Origin: Peribacillus frigoritolerans
GTDB taxonomy: Bacteria > Bacillota > Bacilli > Bacillales > DSM-1321
Reading direction: 5' to 3'
DNA length: 64,000 bases
NCBI RefSeq assembly: GCF_040250305.1
Contig: NZ_CP158190.1
Location: forward strand, 1,520,001 to 1,584,000
The notes beneath the pieces were generated by a model, which searched no databases, was not told the origin of the DNA, and saw only the letters and a program-made list of their open reading frames with translations. Shown in pieces: positions 16,453 to 23,946 of this stretch. A program made the position numbers and the translations under genes. Within the stretch, counting starts at the first letter, position 1, and each line of letters opens with the position of its first letter.

Positions 16453-16875
16453 TTACAATGATAATTCTTGTGGAGGTTCACCGTTGTTGTTCATCAACCG
16501 GATGCTTTCCGGCTTAATTTGCAGGATTAAATAATTCGGATCTTTCGGACCTTCGAACCAATCTTCAAATGATTCATTCCATAATTTATCCTTCAGTTCC
16601 TGAGAATCGTTTATTTTCGAGGTACCTGAGATTTCCAGGTAAGAATCGCCCAATCCTTTATTATCATAGCCAATCAGGATATGAACATTAGGATTCTTTT
16701 CAATTTCATCAATTTTTTCCGTCTTTCCGCTCGTTGGTGTGTATAAAGTTAAATCATCGTTAAAGAATGTCATATAGCGTGAATGTGGTTTGTTGTTTTC
16801 AACTGAAGATAAAACTCCTATTTTATGATCACGGATGATGTTCAACACTTTTTCTTTTATTTGGTTTTGGCTCAT
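16453..16875 (-). CDS. Pyridoxamine 5'-phosphate oxidase-fold protein (general stress protein 26-like, YdaG)
   Basis: This 140-residue protein has the split-barrel flavin-binding fold. The start VLNIIRDHKIGVLSSVENNKPHSRYM and the later NPNVHILIGYD are typical of the general stress protein 26 group. B. subtilis YdaG is a sigma-B stress protein. A GTTTAA -35-like sequence lies upstream on the minus strand (16938-16933), but its -10 partner GGAAAA is poor, so sigma-B control is only a suggestion. A good AAAAGGAGTG site precedes the ATG. Cofactor and reaction unknown. Confidence 0.85.
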   Translation of the reverse strand: MSQNQIKEKVLNIIRDHKIGVLSSVENNKPHSRYMTFFNDDLTLYTPTSGKTEKIDEIEKNPNVHILIGYDNKGLGDSYLEISGTSKINDSQELKDKLWNESFEDWFEGPKDPNYLILQIKPESIRLMNNNGEPPQELSL

Positions 16876-17060
16876 TTTTGCACACTCCTTTTATTTTTTT
16901 TACTCTATTACTTTTCCTCTCTTTTCATTAAGTTAAACAAAATTCTGCAGTTTGCCATTTTTATGAATGAAGATTGATAGAAGTTGCCATACTAGTCATT
17001 ATGTGTTCTATTTTGAGCAATTTCATGATGTTAATCCATTTGTAAAGGTGAGTATGATGA

Positions 17061-17876
17061 ATGAATTGTGGTGAATTACTTATCATTGGCGGGGCAGAGG
17101 ATAAGTGCCTTGAAGGTGAGGTATTAAATAAATTTGTCGAGCTTGCAACCCGTAATAGGGATGGCGGAATAGGAATATTGCCTACAGCGAGTGAAATTCC
17201 TGAGGAAGTGAGTACAGAGTATATCAAGATTTTCAGGGATTTAGGCGTGGGCAGGGTGGAAGTGATCAAGCTGGATTCAAGGCAGGATGCAGATGACCCG
17301 GCAATTTGTGAACAGCTGACATCTTTTTCCGCCATCTTCATTTCAGGGGGAAACCAAAGCCGATTGTTTGAGCTGATTGGAAAAACCAAATTCCACGATG
17401 CCCTTTCTAAAGCCTGGCATAAAGGAATGGTGATAGCAGGGACAAGTGCTGGCGCTTCCATTTTAGGTAAGCATATGATCATTGCTGCTGACACGATGCT
17501 GAATGACAATAAGTTAAAGGTTGAGATTGGGGTAGGCTTCGGCTTCCTTGACGGTTTGATAATCGATCAACATTTTTCCCAGCGTGGCCGCTTTGACCGC
17601 CTGTTAAGTGCGATAGCAGGGAAAAAGGAAATTATGGGTATTGGCATTGATGAAAATACAGCAATTTTAGTTAAAGACAGTCTTTTTGAAGTAGTTGGCC
17701 AACATCAAGTATTGGTTCTTGATGGCAGCACCAGTGATTATATCAATATCACAACTTCTGAGAATGGCAGTGAAGAGTTGACTCTTTCGGGATTTAACCT
17801 TCATGCACTAACCAGGGGATACCGTTTTGACCTGCTTAAAAGGAAATTGTTGATGAAAAAGGGGATCCAACAATGA
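17061..17876 (+). CDS. cphB: Cyanophycinase CphB
   Basis: This 271-residue peptidase of family S51 cuts the storage polymer cyanophycin into beta-Asp-Arg dipeptides. The serine nucleophile lies in GTSAGAS (Ser129), with the preceding FISGGNQSRL and the following IIDQHFSQRGRFDRL, all characteristic of cyanophycinase. The N-terminus LLIIGGAEDK also fits. AAAGGTGAG ends eight bases before the ATG. Its stop overlaps the cphA start (ATGA), so synthesis and breakdown enzymes are translated together. There is no signal peptide, so it acts in the cytoplasm. Confidence 0.95.
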   Translation: MNCGELLIIGGAEDKCLEGEVLNKFVELATRNRDGGIGILPTASEIPEEVSTEYIKIFRDLGVGRVEVIKLDSRQDADDPAICEQLTSFSAIFISGGNQSRLFELIGKTKFHDALSKAWHKGMVIAGTSAGASILGKHMIIAADTMLNDNKLKVEIGVGFGFLDGLIIDQHFSQRGRFDRLLSAIAGKKEIMGIGIDENTAILVKDSLFEVVGQHQVLVLDGSTSDYINITTSENGSEELTLSGFNLHALTRGYRFDLLKRKLLMKKGIQQ

Positions 17877-20494
17877 TAATCAATCGAGTCCGTTATTTAA
17901 AAGGACCTAATTATTTTGCTTATACACCGACGATTTGCATTGAATTGGATATAGGGGAACTGGAACAGAAACCATCTGATTCAATACCTGGATTCAATGA
18001 AAAATTGTTAAAGACGCTCCCGAACCTGGGAAGCCATACATGTTCAAAAGGGTATCGAGGCGGTTTTGCCGAAAGGCTGAGAAAAGGAACATGGATGGGA
18101 CATATATTGGAGCATATGACGATTGAGCTTCAAAACCTGGCCGGAATCGAAGCCATTCGTGGAAAAACGATTATGATGGAAAAGAAGGGTTTTTATTATG
18201 TGACCTATGACTATCAGGAACCTCACTCAGGCCTTCAAGCTTTTTTAGCAGCAAAAGATATCGCGGAAGCCATCCTGAATGGTGAAAAGCATATAAATGT
18301 ACAATCTTATGTAAAACAAATAGAGCAGTTATATTATAAAAATAAACTGGGTCCAAGTACCGAAGCCATTTTTAAGGCAGCACAAGCAAAAGGCATCCCT
18401 GTCGAGCGTATGGGTGATGAAAGCTTACTGCGTTTAGGAACCGGTACAAGGCAGAAGTATGTCCAGGCGACAATTTCCAGCCAGACTTCGAATATTGCCG
18501 TTGAGAATTCATGTGACAAATCATTGACCAAATCAATTTTAAGAGGGTGTGGCCTCCCTGTACCTGAAGGTGAAGTTGCCCATTCCATCGAAGATATCTT
18601 TGCCTCGGCGGACAGGCTGGGTTTTCCGCTGGTCATTAAACCGTATAATGGGAGGCAGGGGCAGGGTGTCATCACCCATATCAAAAATAAGGATGAACTA
18701 TTCAATGTAATCAATTGTTTGGAGTCGCATGTGGAGAAGTACATAGTCGAACGGCATATTGAAGGACATGATTATCGGTTACTGATAGTCAACGGTGAAC
18801 TTATAGCAGCTAGTTTGAGGCTTCCTCCCTATGTTATTGGCAACGGTAAGGAATCGATACGTAAATTGATAGAAAAAGAAAACTGTAATGATTTACGGGG
18901 GGAAGGACATGAGAAGCCGATGTCAAAAATCCCACTTACACATACCGTGACCTGTTACTTGGAAAAATCGAATCGGACGCTCGATACCATTCCGAATCAA
19001 GGGGAATTGGTTCAAGTTGTCGGCAATGCAAATCTTTCAACTGGTGGAAAGGCAATCGATGTAACGGATCAGGTTCATCCCACCATTAAGAATATGTCGG
19101 CTGCTGCCGCGAAAGCGATCGGTTTGGATATAGCCGGAATCGATTTTATTTGTGAGGATATATCAAAACCAATCGAACATTCACGGACTGCAATTATTGA
19201 AGTGAATGCTGCTCCGGGAATTCGAATGCATCATTATCCGAGCGAAGGGAAAAAAAGGGATGTAGGCAAGGCCATTGTTGATTATTTATTTCCGACTCGG
19301 GAAGAGGCAGCTATACCGATCATCGCAGTGACCGGAACAAATGGAAAGACGACAACGACCCGATTGGTTCATTATTTTCTGTCTAATGAAAATACAAAAG
19401 TGGGTATGACGAATTCTGATGGAGTATATATCGGAGATGAGGTTTTGGATCAAGGCGACTGCAGTGGTCCGGTCAGTGCAAGAATGGTATTGGCCCATCC
19501 TGAAGTTGATGTAGCCGTATTGGAAACGGCCAGAGGAGGGATTCTGCGTGAAGGTCTTGCTTTTCGTAAATGTGATGTGGGGATCATTACCAATGTAAGT
19601 GAGGATCACCTCGGCCGTGATGGAATCGATACTTTGGATGATCTCATTAAATTAAAGAGGCTGGTAGCCGAAGTCGTAATGAAGACAGGCTATTGTGTGC
19701 TGAATGCAGATGATCCGAATGTAGCTGCCATGAACGCCCATACAGATGGAGAGGTCATTTACACCTCTACTGATGCCACCCAGCCTCACGTTAAGGCTGC
19801 GATAAATGGTGGATGTAAAGTTTGGTACGTCAATGAACAAGGTGTAATCTGTCATTCATCTGATGGTGTCATCCATCAATTTATGGATTGCATCAAGATT
19901 CCAATAACGATTTCCGGCATGGCACGTCATAATATCGCCAATTTACTTCAGGCGTTAGCCGCAGCCGAAACTCAAGGAATTTCCATGGAAGAACTACGAA
20001 GGAAGGCTGCCACATTTATGCCTGATACGAATTTGTCCAAAGGACGTTTCAATTTAAAAAAGTTGAAAGAGCGCACGATCATCATCGACTATGCCCATAA
20101 TGAAGCAGGATTGAAGGCCATATTCGAAACGGTCAGTGCTTATAACAAAAATCGTCTTATCACTGTTTTGGCAGGACCTGGGGACCGTATTGATGAAGAG
20201 CTTATCAGGCTCTCCAAGGCGGCGGCCATGAATTCTGATCTGTTCATCATTAAAGAAGACGATGATTTGCGAGGCAGGGAGCCTTTCGAAGTAGCCAGGC
20301 TGCTTCAGGAAGCTGCCGTAGAAGCAGGGTTACAAAAAGATCGGACCTTAATCGAACCTAATGAATTGGACGCATTCATAAAAGCCTGGGAAGCATCACA
20401 ACCGGGTGACCTATTATTGTTCTTTTACACGGATTTCGAATATGTAGAGAAGTTTTTCGAAAAGGTTTCAACAAATCCATTGCCGAAGAAATAA
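17873..20494 (+). CDS. cphA: Cyanophycin synthetase CphA
   Basis: This 873-residue enzyme builds cyanophycin (multi-L-arginyl-poly-L-aspartate) using ATP without a ribosome. Three regions are seen: an N-terminal CphA domain (residues 1-~160, with YRGGFAERLRKGTWMGHILEH), an ATP-grasp domain (~residues 215-470, ending in EVNAAPGIRMHHYP), and a C-terminal Mur-ligase-like domain with P-loop GTNGKTTTT near 488-496. Length matches bacterial CphA1. Start ATG 17873 lies inside the cphB stop and has AAGGGGAT upstream. Together with cphB it gives a reversible nitrogen and carbon store. Confidence 0.96.
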   Translation: MIINRVRYLKGPNYFAYTPTICIELDIGELEQKPSDSIPGFNEKLLKTLPNLGSHTCSKGYRGGFAERLRKGTWMGHILEHMTIELQNLAGIEAIRGKTIMMEKKGFYYVTYDYQEPHSGLQAFLAAKDIAEAILNGEKHINVQSYVKQIEQLYYKNKLGPSTEAIFKAAQAKGIPVERMGDESLLRLGTGTRQKYVQATISSQTSNIAVENSCDKSLTKSILRGCGLPVPEGEVAHSIEDIFASADRLGFPLVIKPYNGRQGQGVITHIKNKDELFNVINCLESHVEKYIVERHIEGHDYRLLIVNGELIAASLRLPPYVIGNGKESIRKLIEKENCNDLRGEGHEKPMSKIPLTHTVTCYLEKSNRTLDTIPNQGELVQVVGNANLSTGGKAIDVTDQVHPTIKNMSAAAAKAIGLDIAGIDFICEDISKPIEHSRTAIIEVNAAPGIRMHHYPSEGKKRDVGKAIVDYLFPTREEAAIPIIAVTGTNGKTTTTRLVHYFLSNENTKVGMTNSDGVYIGDEVLDQGDCSGPVSARMVLAHPEVDVAVLETARGGILREGLAFRKCDVGIITNVSEDHLGRDGIDTLDDLIKLKRLVAEVVMKTGYCVLNADDPNVAAMNAHTDGEVIYTSTDATQPHVKAAINGGCKVWYVNEQGVICHSSDGVIHQFMDCIKIPITISGMARHNIANLLQALAAAETQGISMEELRRKAATFMPDTNLSKGRFNLKKLKERTIIIDYAHNEAGLKAIFETVSAYNKNRLITVLAGPGDRIDEELIRLSKAAAMNSDLFIIKEDDDLRGREPFEVARLLQEAAVEAGLQKDRTLIEPNELDAFIKAWEASQPGDLLLFFYTDFEYVEKFFEKVSTNPLPKK

Positions 20495-20563
20495 AACAGT
20501 GAATTTCACCCTGAAAATCCACTTTCCATCAAGGCTAGCAATTACTCGCGAAAATTTCACTGT

Positions 20564-20603
20564 ATGAAAAAAAAGCTAATCCAATTGGATTAGCTTTTTT
20601 TCA
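20564..20603. terminator. Bidirectional terminator between cphA and yidC2
   Basis: A perfect palindromic stem AGCTAATCCA / TGGATTAGCT is flanked by runs of A and T on both sides. The yidC2 stop codon lies inside the right arm. Confidence 0.92.
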
Positions 20604-21375
20604 TAACCGTTTCATTTGCAGCCGGAACAACGGCATGGTCTTTATTATATATTCGCTGAAGCACGATGGACTGAACAATCATGAATATACCTCCGATTGA
20701 CCAATATAACGGCAAAGCAGCAGGAGCGGAGAAAGAAATGAATAAAATCATTGCTGGTGAGAGCAGGCTCATCATCTTCATTTGTTTCTGCTGTTCCTCC
20801 GGCATTTGTCTCATGGAAATGACCGATTGGAAGTAATAAATGACACCAGCAATAATCGCCATGGCAATATTCGGCTGACCAAGGCTGTACCAAAGGAAAC
20901 TATGGGTCGCAATTTCATGGGAGCCTTGGATCGCATAATAAAAGCCCATTAGAATCGGCATTTGAATTAAGAGCGGCAAACAGCCCATGTTTAAAGGGTT
21001 GACTCCATGCTTTTGGTAAAGCTGCATCATTTCCTGTTGAAGGGCCTTTTGTTTAGCTGGATCTTTCGTCTCTTTGATTTTCTGCTGGATTGCAGTCATT
21101 TCCGGTTTCAGACCATTCATCTTCGTTTTCATGCTAAGCTGTGTTTTATATTGCTTGGCAGTCAGTGGAAGCAAGACAAGGCGAATCAAAAATGTCATCA
21201 TGATGATGCTTAAACCATAGTTGCCATTAAATAAATCAGCATTAAACTCCAGCATTTTTGTCATCGGGTTAACCAAAGCGGTATGAAATGGACCGCTCGT
21301 TGCTGCTGAGCATCCTGTCAATAGGGTCGTTGCCAGAAATAGTACGGCAATTAGAAACATGTTTTTCTTCTTCAA
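20590..21375 (-). CDS. yidC: Membrane protein insertase YidC/OxaA (YidC2/YqjG type)
   Basis: This 261-residue insertase helps proteins enter the membrane. It starts with a lipoprotein signal ending TTLLTGC (Cys22), then has five hydrophobic segments and the conserved hydrophilic-groove Arg region MTFLIRLVLLPLTAKQ, plus NPLNMGCLPLLIQMPILMGFY. The start is a TTG at 21375 after a strong GAGGAGG. That ribosome site lies within a hairpin whose other arm is the end of the upstream mifM-like gene. The arrangement matches B. subtilis mifM-yidC2, where yidC2 is induced when SpoIIIJ insertase activity falls. Confidence 0.95.
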   Translation of the reverse strand: MKKKNMFLIAVLFLATTLLTGCSAATSGPFHTALVNPMTKMLEFNADLFNGNYGLSIIMMTFLIRLVLLPLTAKQYKTQLSMKTKMNGLKPEMTAIQQKIKETKDPAKQKALQQEMMQLYQKHGVNPLNMGCLPLLIQMPILMGFYYAIQGSHEIATHSFLWYSLGQPNIAMAIIAGVIYYFQSVISMRQMPEEQQKQMKMMSLLSPAMILFISFSAPAALPLYWSIGGIFMIVQSIVLQRIYNKDHAVVPAANETVMKKS

Positions 21376-21383
21376 TATAATTT

Positions 21384-21422
21384 CCTCCTCAAATTGTTAG
21401 TGATTAAACAACGAGAAGGAGG
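21384..21422 (-). promoter_or_regulatory. Hairpin sequestering the yidC2 Shine-Dalgarno sequence
   Basis: On the minus strand CCTCCT (21422-21417, within the last mifM-like codons) pairs with AGGAGG (21389-21384, the yidC2 ribosome site). An inner stem pairs TTGTT (21411-21407) with AACAA (21398-21394). A ribosome stalled near the end of the upstream reading frame would cover the left arm and free the site. Confidence 0.75.
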
Positions 21423-21691
21423 CTTGGCTCATCGGAATCATCTGGTGAATCCTTTTGCCGGATAAATGTGAAGAAGCGCTGTGCACCGCGCCAGTCAAAA
21501 ATGCTGCCCGCATGAACAGGGGATTTACTTTTATCTGTATGAACGGAAGCTTGATATTTGTCGTTCAAGAGCGATTGCTTTTTATTTAAGAAGTAAAACG
21601 CAGCCAGTGGAAAGACAAAGGTAAATAAGTAACCTGCCCATACCGCATGGCGAACGGTCTGATAATCGAATTCTAATAATAATTCCCACAT
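21404..21691 (-). CDS. mifM: MifM-like regulatory leader (arrest-peptide candidate) upstream of yidC2
   Basis: This 95-residue protein has the same length as B. subtilis MifM as I remember it. It has an N-terminal transmembrane segment (about residues 14-35) and ends with RFFTFIRQKDSPDDSDEPSL, resembling the MifM arrest region RITTWIRKVFRM followed by SP and an acidic run. In MifM the nascent chain stalls its own ribosome unless YidC activity inserts it; stalling opens a hairpin over the yidC2 ribosome site. The gene lies 28 bases before yidC2, and its last codons form one arm of such a hairpin. Outside the tail and membrane helix the similarity is low. Role is inferred. Confidence 0.72.
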   Translation of the reverse strand: MWELLLEFDYQTVRHAVWAGYLFTFVFPLAAFYFLNKKQSLLNDKYQASVHTDKSKSPVHAGSIFDWRGAQRFFTFIRQKDSPDDSDEPSLLLVV

Positions 21692-21772
21692 AGGAATCCC
21701 TCGTTTTTTCTAAGATAAGAAAATTTGGCCTCCAAAAATGATTCAGGGCCTGAAATGCTTTTGACCTTATTG

Positions 21773-21801
21773 AGTTTAAATCATTAAGAACACTATATCA
21801 A
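21773..21801 (-). promoter_or_regulatory. Candidate promoter of mifM-yidC2
   Basis: On the minus strand TTGATA (21801-21796) and TAAACT (21778-21773) are 17 bases apart. A TTCAGGCCCTGAA palindrome in the leader (about 21742-21754) follows. Confidence 0.45.
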
Positions 21802-21982
21802 ATTCTAGTGCAAGAAAGCTAAAAAATATAGGGATTTTTTCAAAAAATAAACAGGGAATATTTTCTGATTAAATATTTCTGTAGAACCCCAGAGTCGAGA
21901 CAAGTAATTCGGAATGAAGATGCACATATGGTCGTTCGTCTACATACGGATAAAAGGAAGTTCAATTATGAGGTGAAAAAGT

Positions 21983-22369
21983 ATGAAACCATACAATTCA
22001 TTCGATCAACAGAATAACAATAACGGTACTGAAAATATATATCAAAATGCACATCTCCGAAACATGGATAATGATTTCTTGGCAGTGCCATATCCATTTG
22101 AAAATCAAATAATGGATATAAGGACTCCTCCTGGCCCGCCTGGCCCGTCCTACGGGGACCAGCCGCCGCCGCGGCCGCCCCACGGAGGAGGCCCGCCTCA
22201 TATAGCTCCGCCATTATTCACTCCACAACTTCATGATGGAATGTCTAAGGCAATGGACACTGGTTCAATAAAAGGGTGTTTATACAAACATACGTATGTT
22301 TGGCTTAAAAATGGCCGCTCATTTTGGTTTTACCCCACATATGTCGGCTATAATTCCGTGGCAGGTTAA
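21983..22369 (+). CDS. Pro/Gly-rich Bacillus protein, apparently truncated by an in-frame stop
   Basis: The 128-residue product begins after GAGGTG and has an Asn-rich N-terminus, a Pro/Gly tract (PPGPPGPSYGDQPPPRPP) and a conserved block GCLYKHTYVWLKNGRSFWFYPTYVG. That block resembles a Bacillus family with C-terminus of the type SVxGxRW. Here SVAG is followed by TAA and then in the same frame by RWRRSQQRWAYYGTD to a second stop at 22447. The TAA sits where Tyr would be expected, so this is probably a one-base nonsense mutation. The GC-rich Pro tract is unlike its neighbours. Function unknown; an envelope or spore-surface role is possible. Confidence 0.65.
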   Translation: MKPYNSFDQQNNNNGTENIYQNAHLRNMDNDFLAVPYPFENQIMDIRTPPGPPGPSYGDQPPPRPPHGGGPPHIAPPLFTPQLHDGMSKAMDTGSIKGCLYKHTYVWLKNGRSFWFYPTYVGYNSVAG

Positions 22370-22447
22370 CGATGGAGACGAAGTCAACAGCGATGGGCCT
22401 ATTATGGAACGGACGCGCATGAGATACAATTCTTTCATTGTTATTAA
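22370..22447 (+). pseudogene. Orphaned C-terminal tail of the Pro/Gly-rich protein
   Basis: Frame continues directly after the stop at 22367-22369 with RWRRSQQRWAYYGTDAHEIQ and ends FFHCY before TAA at 22445. The hydrophobic/aromatic pattern looks like a real protein end and would restore a 154-residue protein. Confidence 0.6.
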
Positions 22448-22511
22448 AATAACAATGCGCATTAGCGGATTGTTCAGTTGTGGACAAAAGGTGGGCGAAA
22501 AAAGTACGGTG

Positions 22512-22655
22512 TAGTCGAACTAATTGGTGAACGGTCGAATAAAGTCTGGTGTGGGTCGAATAAATGGGTGAACGGTCGAATAAAGTGCAGTGTGGGTCGA
22601 ATAAATGGGTGAACGGTCGAATAAAGTGTAGTGTGGGTCGAAAAACGGCGTGAAC
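22512..22655. repeat. Three tandem 41-bp repeats plus a partial copy
   Basis: Copies lie at 22533-22573, 22574-22614 and 22615-22655, and a degraded half-unit begins at 22512. Each unit has two similar 20-21 bp halves starting GGTCGAATAAA. Differences between copies are one to a few bases. It is unrelated in sequence to the 16166 array but has a similar half-period. Confidence 0.9.
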
Positions 22656-22671
22656 GGCCCCCAAAAAAGTG

Positions 22672-22710
22672 CTCCTTCTTAAAACAACAGGATGTTTTTT
22701 TAAGAAGGAG
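22672..22710 (-). terminator. Probable terminator of the GDPD transcript
   Basis: A perfect 13-bp stem (CTCCTTCTTAAAA / TTTTAAGAAGGAG) is followed on the minus strand by CACTTTTTT. It is about 240 bases beyond the GDPD stop, with a repeat in between. Confidence 0.5.
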
Positions 22711-22794
22711 GTTCGGAATGGTCTCACCCCGAACCATGATTTTAAAACGAGACTAGATTATCCTTAATGTTTTTTACTGTAACCCTTATTAGAT

Positions 22795-22915
22795 TGAAGA
22801 AATTTGCGACACTCATGCCGAAAACTGGCTAGATGAGACCCCGCTGGATGCTTGCTTTGATGAGGCTTGGCAGACAGCGGGCGGAAAGGGAGCGGATTTC
22901 TGAAATCAAGTGTAA
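22795..22915 (+). repeat. Interspersed ~110-bp repeat (copy 1)
   Basis: From GAAGAAATTTGCGACACT to TTTCTGAAAT this matches 62398-62515 at roughly 80% by eye, including shared AAACTGGCTAG, GCTTTGATG and GGCGGAAAGGGAGCGG. It has no ORF. Both copies lie next to a gene end. Confidence 0.75.
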
Positions 22916-22947
22916 AGTTATTAAAGAAGGCAAATTCCTTCAAAGAT

Positions 22948-23769
22948 TCAATCAAAAAAATAATCAGGAAAATCAGAAATGATCCCATCTAACTGCATCT
23001 TTTTGAACATGCGGATTTGTTTTTTATTGTTGACGGTCCATGTATATACTTTCATCCCGTGCTTTTGGATTCGCATTTGCAGTTTCTTACTCAAAATTGT
23101 TTGCTTTGGATTCAAAAATGATGCAAACTCGGCAATCTCCTTTAATTTTTGGTCATTAATTGGGCGTTTTATCAAAACGCCCACTTGTATGTCCGGCATT
23201 AATTGATGAAACCTTTTCATGGATTCCATATCGAATGAATGAACCATTATCCTATTTTCACTTGTTGAATATTCCTGGAATTTTCCTAATTCCTCTGCAA
23301 GTTTCTGTTCAATGCCGGGATAAGCAGATGGATGTTTTAATTCGATTAAGATTCCGGCTTCAGACCCGAAATTCTCCAATACCTCACTTAGTAAAGGAAT
23401 CCTTTCGTTTTTATAACGGGAATGATACCAGCTTCCTGCATCCAGTTCCTTTAATTCGGCAGCCGTGTAATCACGGATGTTCCCTTTGCCGTTCGTGGTT
23501 CGATCCAGGGTGGGATCATGATGAACCACAAGTACATCATCTTTACTAAGATGGATATCCACTTCCAGGAAATCAGCTCCCAATTCAATAGCTTTTTTAT
23601 AAGATGCCATTGTATTCTCGGGGCAATATCCAGATGCACCGCGATGTCCAATTTTAAGGGGGGAATGCTGGATTATTAAGCTTTCAGGGAAATCACTCTT
23701 TGATCTTTTAGCGTAGAGAGCGAACAGGACAAGCATGGTTATCACGATAATAAGAAAAAATGCAATCAT
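22948..23769 (-). CDS. Membrane-anchored glycerophosphodiester phosphodiesterase
   Basis: This 273-residue enzyme hydrolyses glycerophosphodiesters to glycerol-3-phosphate and an alcohol. An N-terminal transmembrane helix (residues 2-19) anchors a TIM-barrel GDPD domain. Catalytic and metal residues appear in IGHRGASGYCPENT, LEVDIHLSKDD and VVHHDPTLDRTTNG. The C-terminal VYTWTVNNKKQIRMF is also typical. It may use wall teichoic acid or phospholipid head-group products; the sequence does not say which. An AGGAGTG precedes the ATG. Confidence 0.92.
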   Translation of the reverse strand: MIAFFLIIVITMLVLFALYAKRSKSDFPESLIIQHSPLKIGHRGASGYCPENTMASYKKAIELGADFLEVDIHLSKDDVLVVHHDPTLDRTTNGKGNIRDYTAAELKELDAGSWYHSRYKNERIPLLSEVLENFGSEAGILIELKHPSAYPGIEQKLAEELGKFQEYSTSENRIMVHSFDMESMKRFHQLMPDIQVGVLIKRPINDQKLKEIAEFASFLNPKQTILSKKLQMRIQKHGMKVYTWTVNNKKQIRMFKKMQLDGIISDFPDYFFD

Positions 23770-23946
23770 CTTTCACACTCCTATTAGGCAAAATGATTAA
23801 AATTTAGCAGGACAGACTCATTTCATAATTTTACATGTTAGCCAGGAAAAAATCATGTTTTACACAATGTTATAATCCGACTTAAAGGATTTATTGGAAA
23901 GGTATGGAATACATATAATTTAAGTATCAATAAGGAGGGAAAGCAG

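Noticed and set aside
16913..16938. Sigma-B promoter of the YdaG-like gene
   Set aside because: GTTTAA fits the -35 but the -10 (GGAAAA) is far from GGGTAT; kept only as a remark.
22711..22735. Second hairpin GGTTCGG...CCGAACC as a terminator
   Set aside because: No T tract on either strand and no gene that needs it; may just be part of the repeat-rich spacer.
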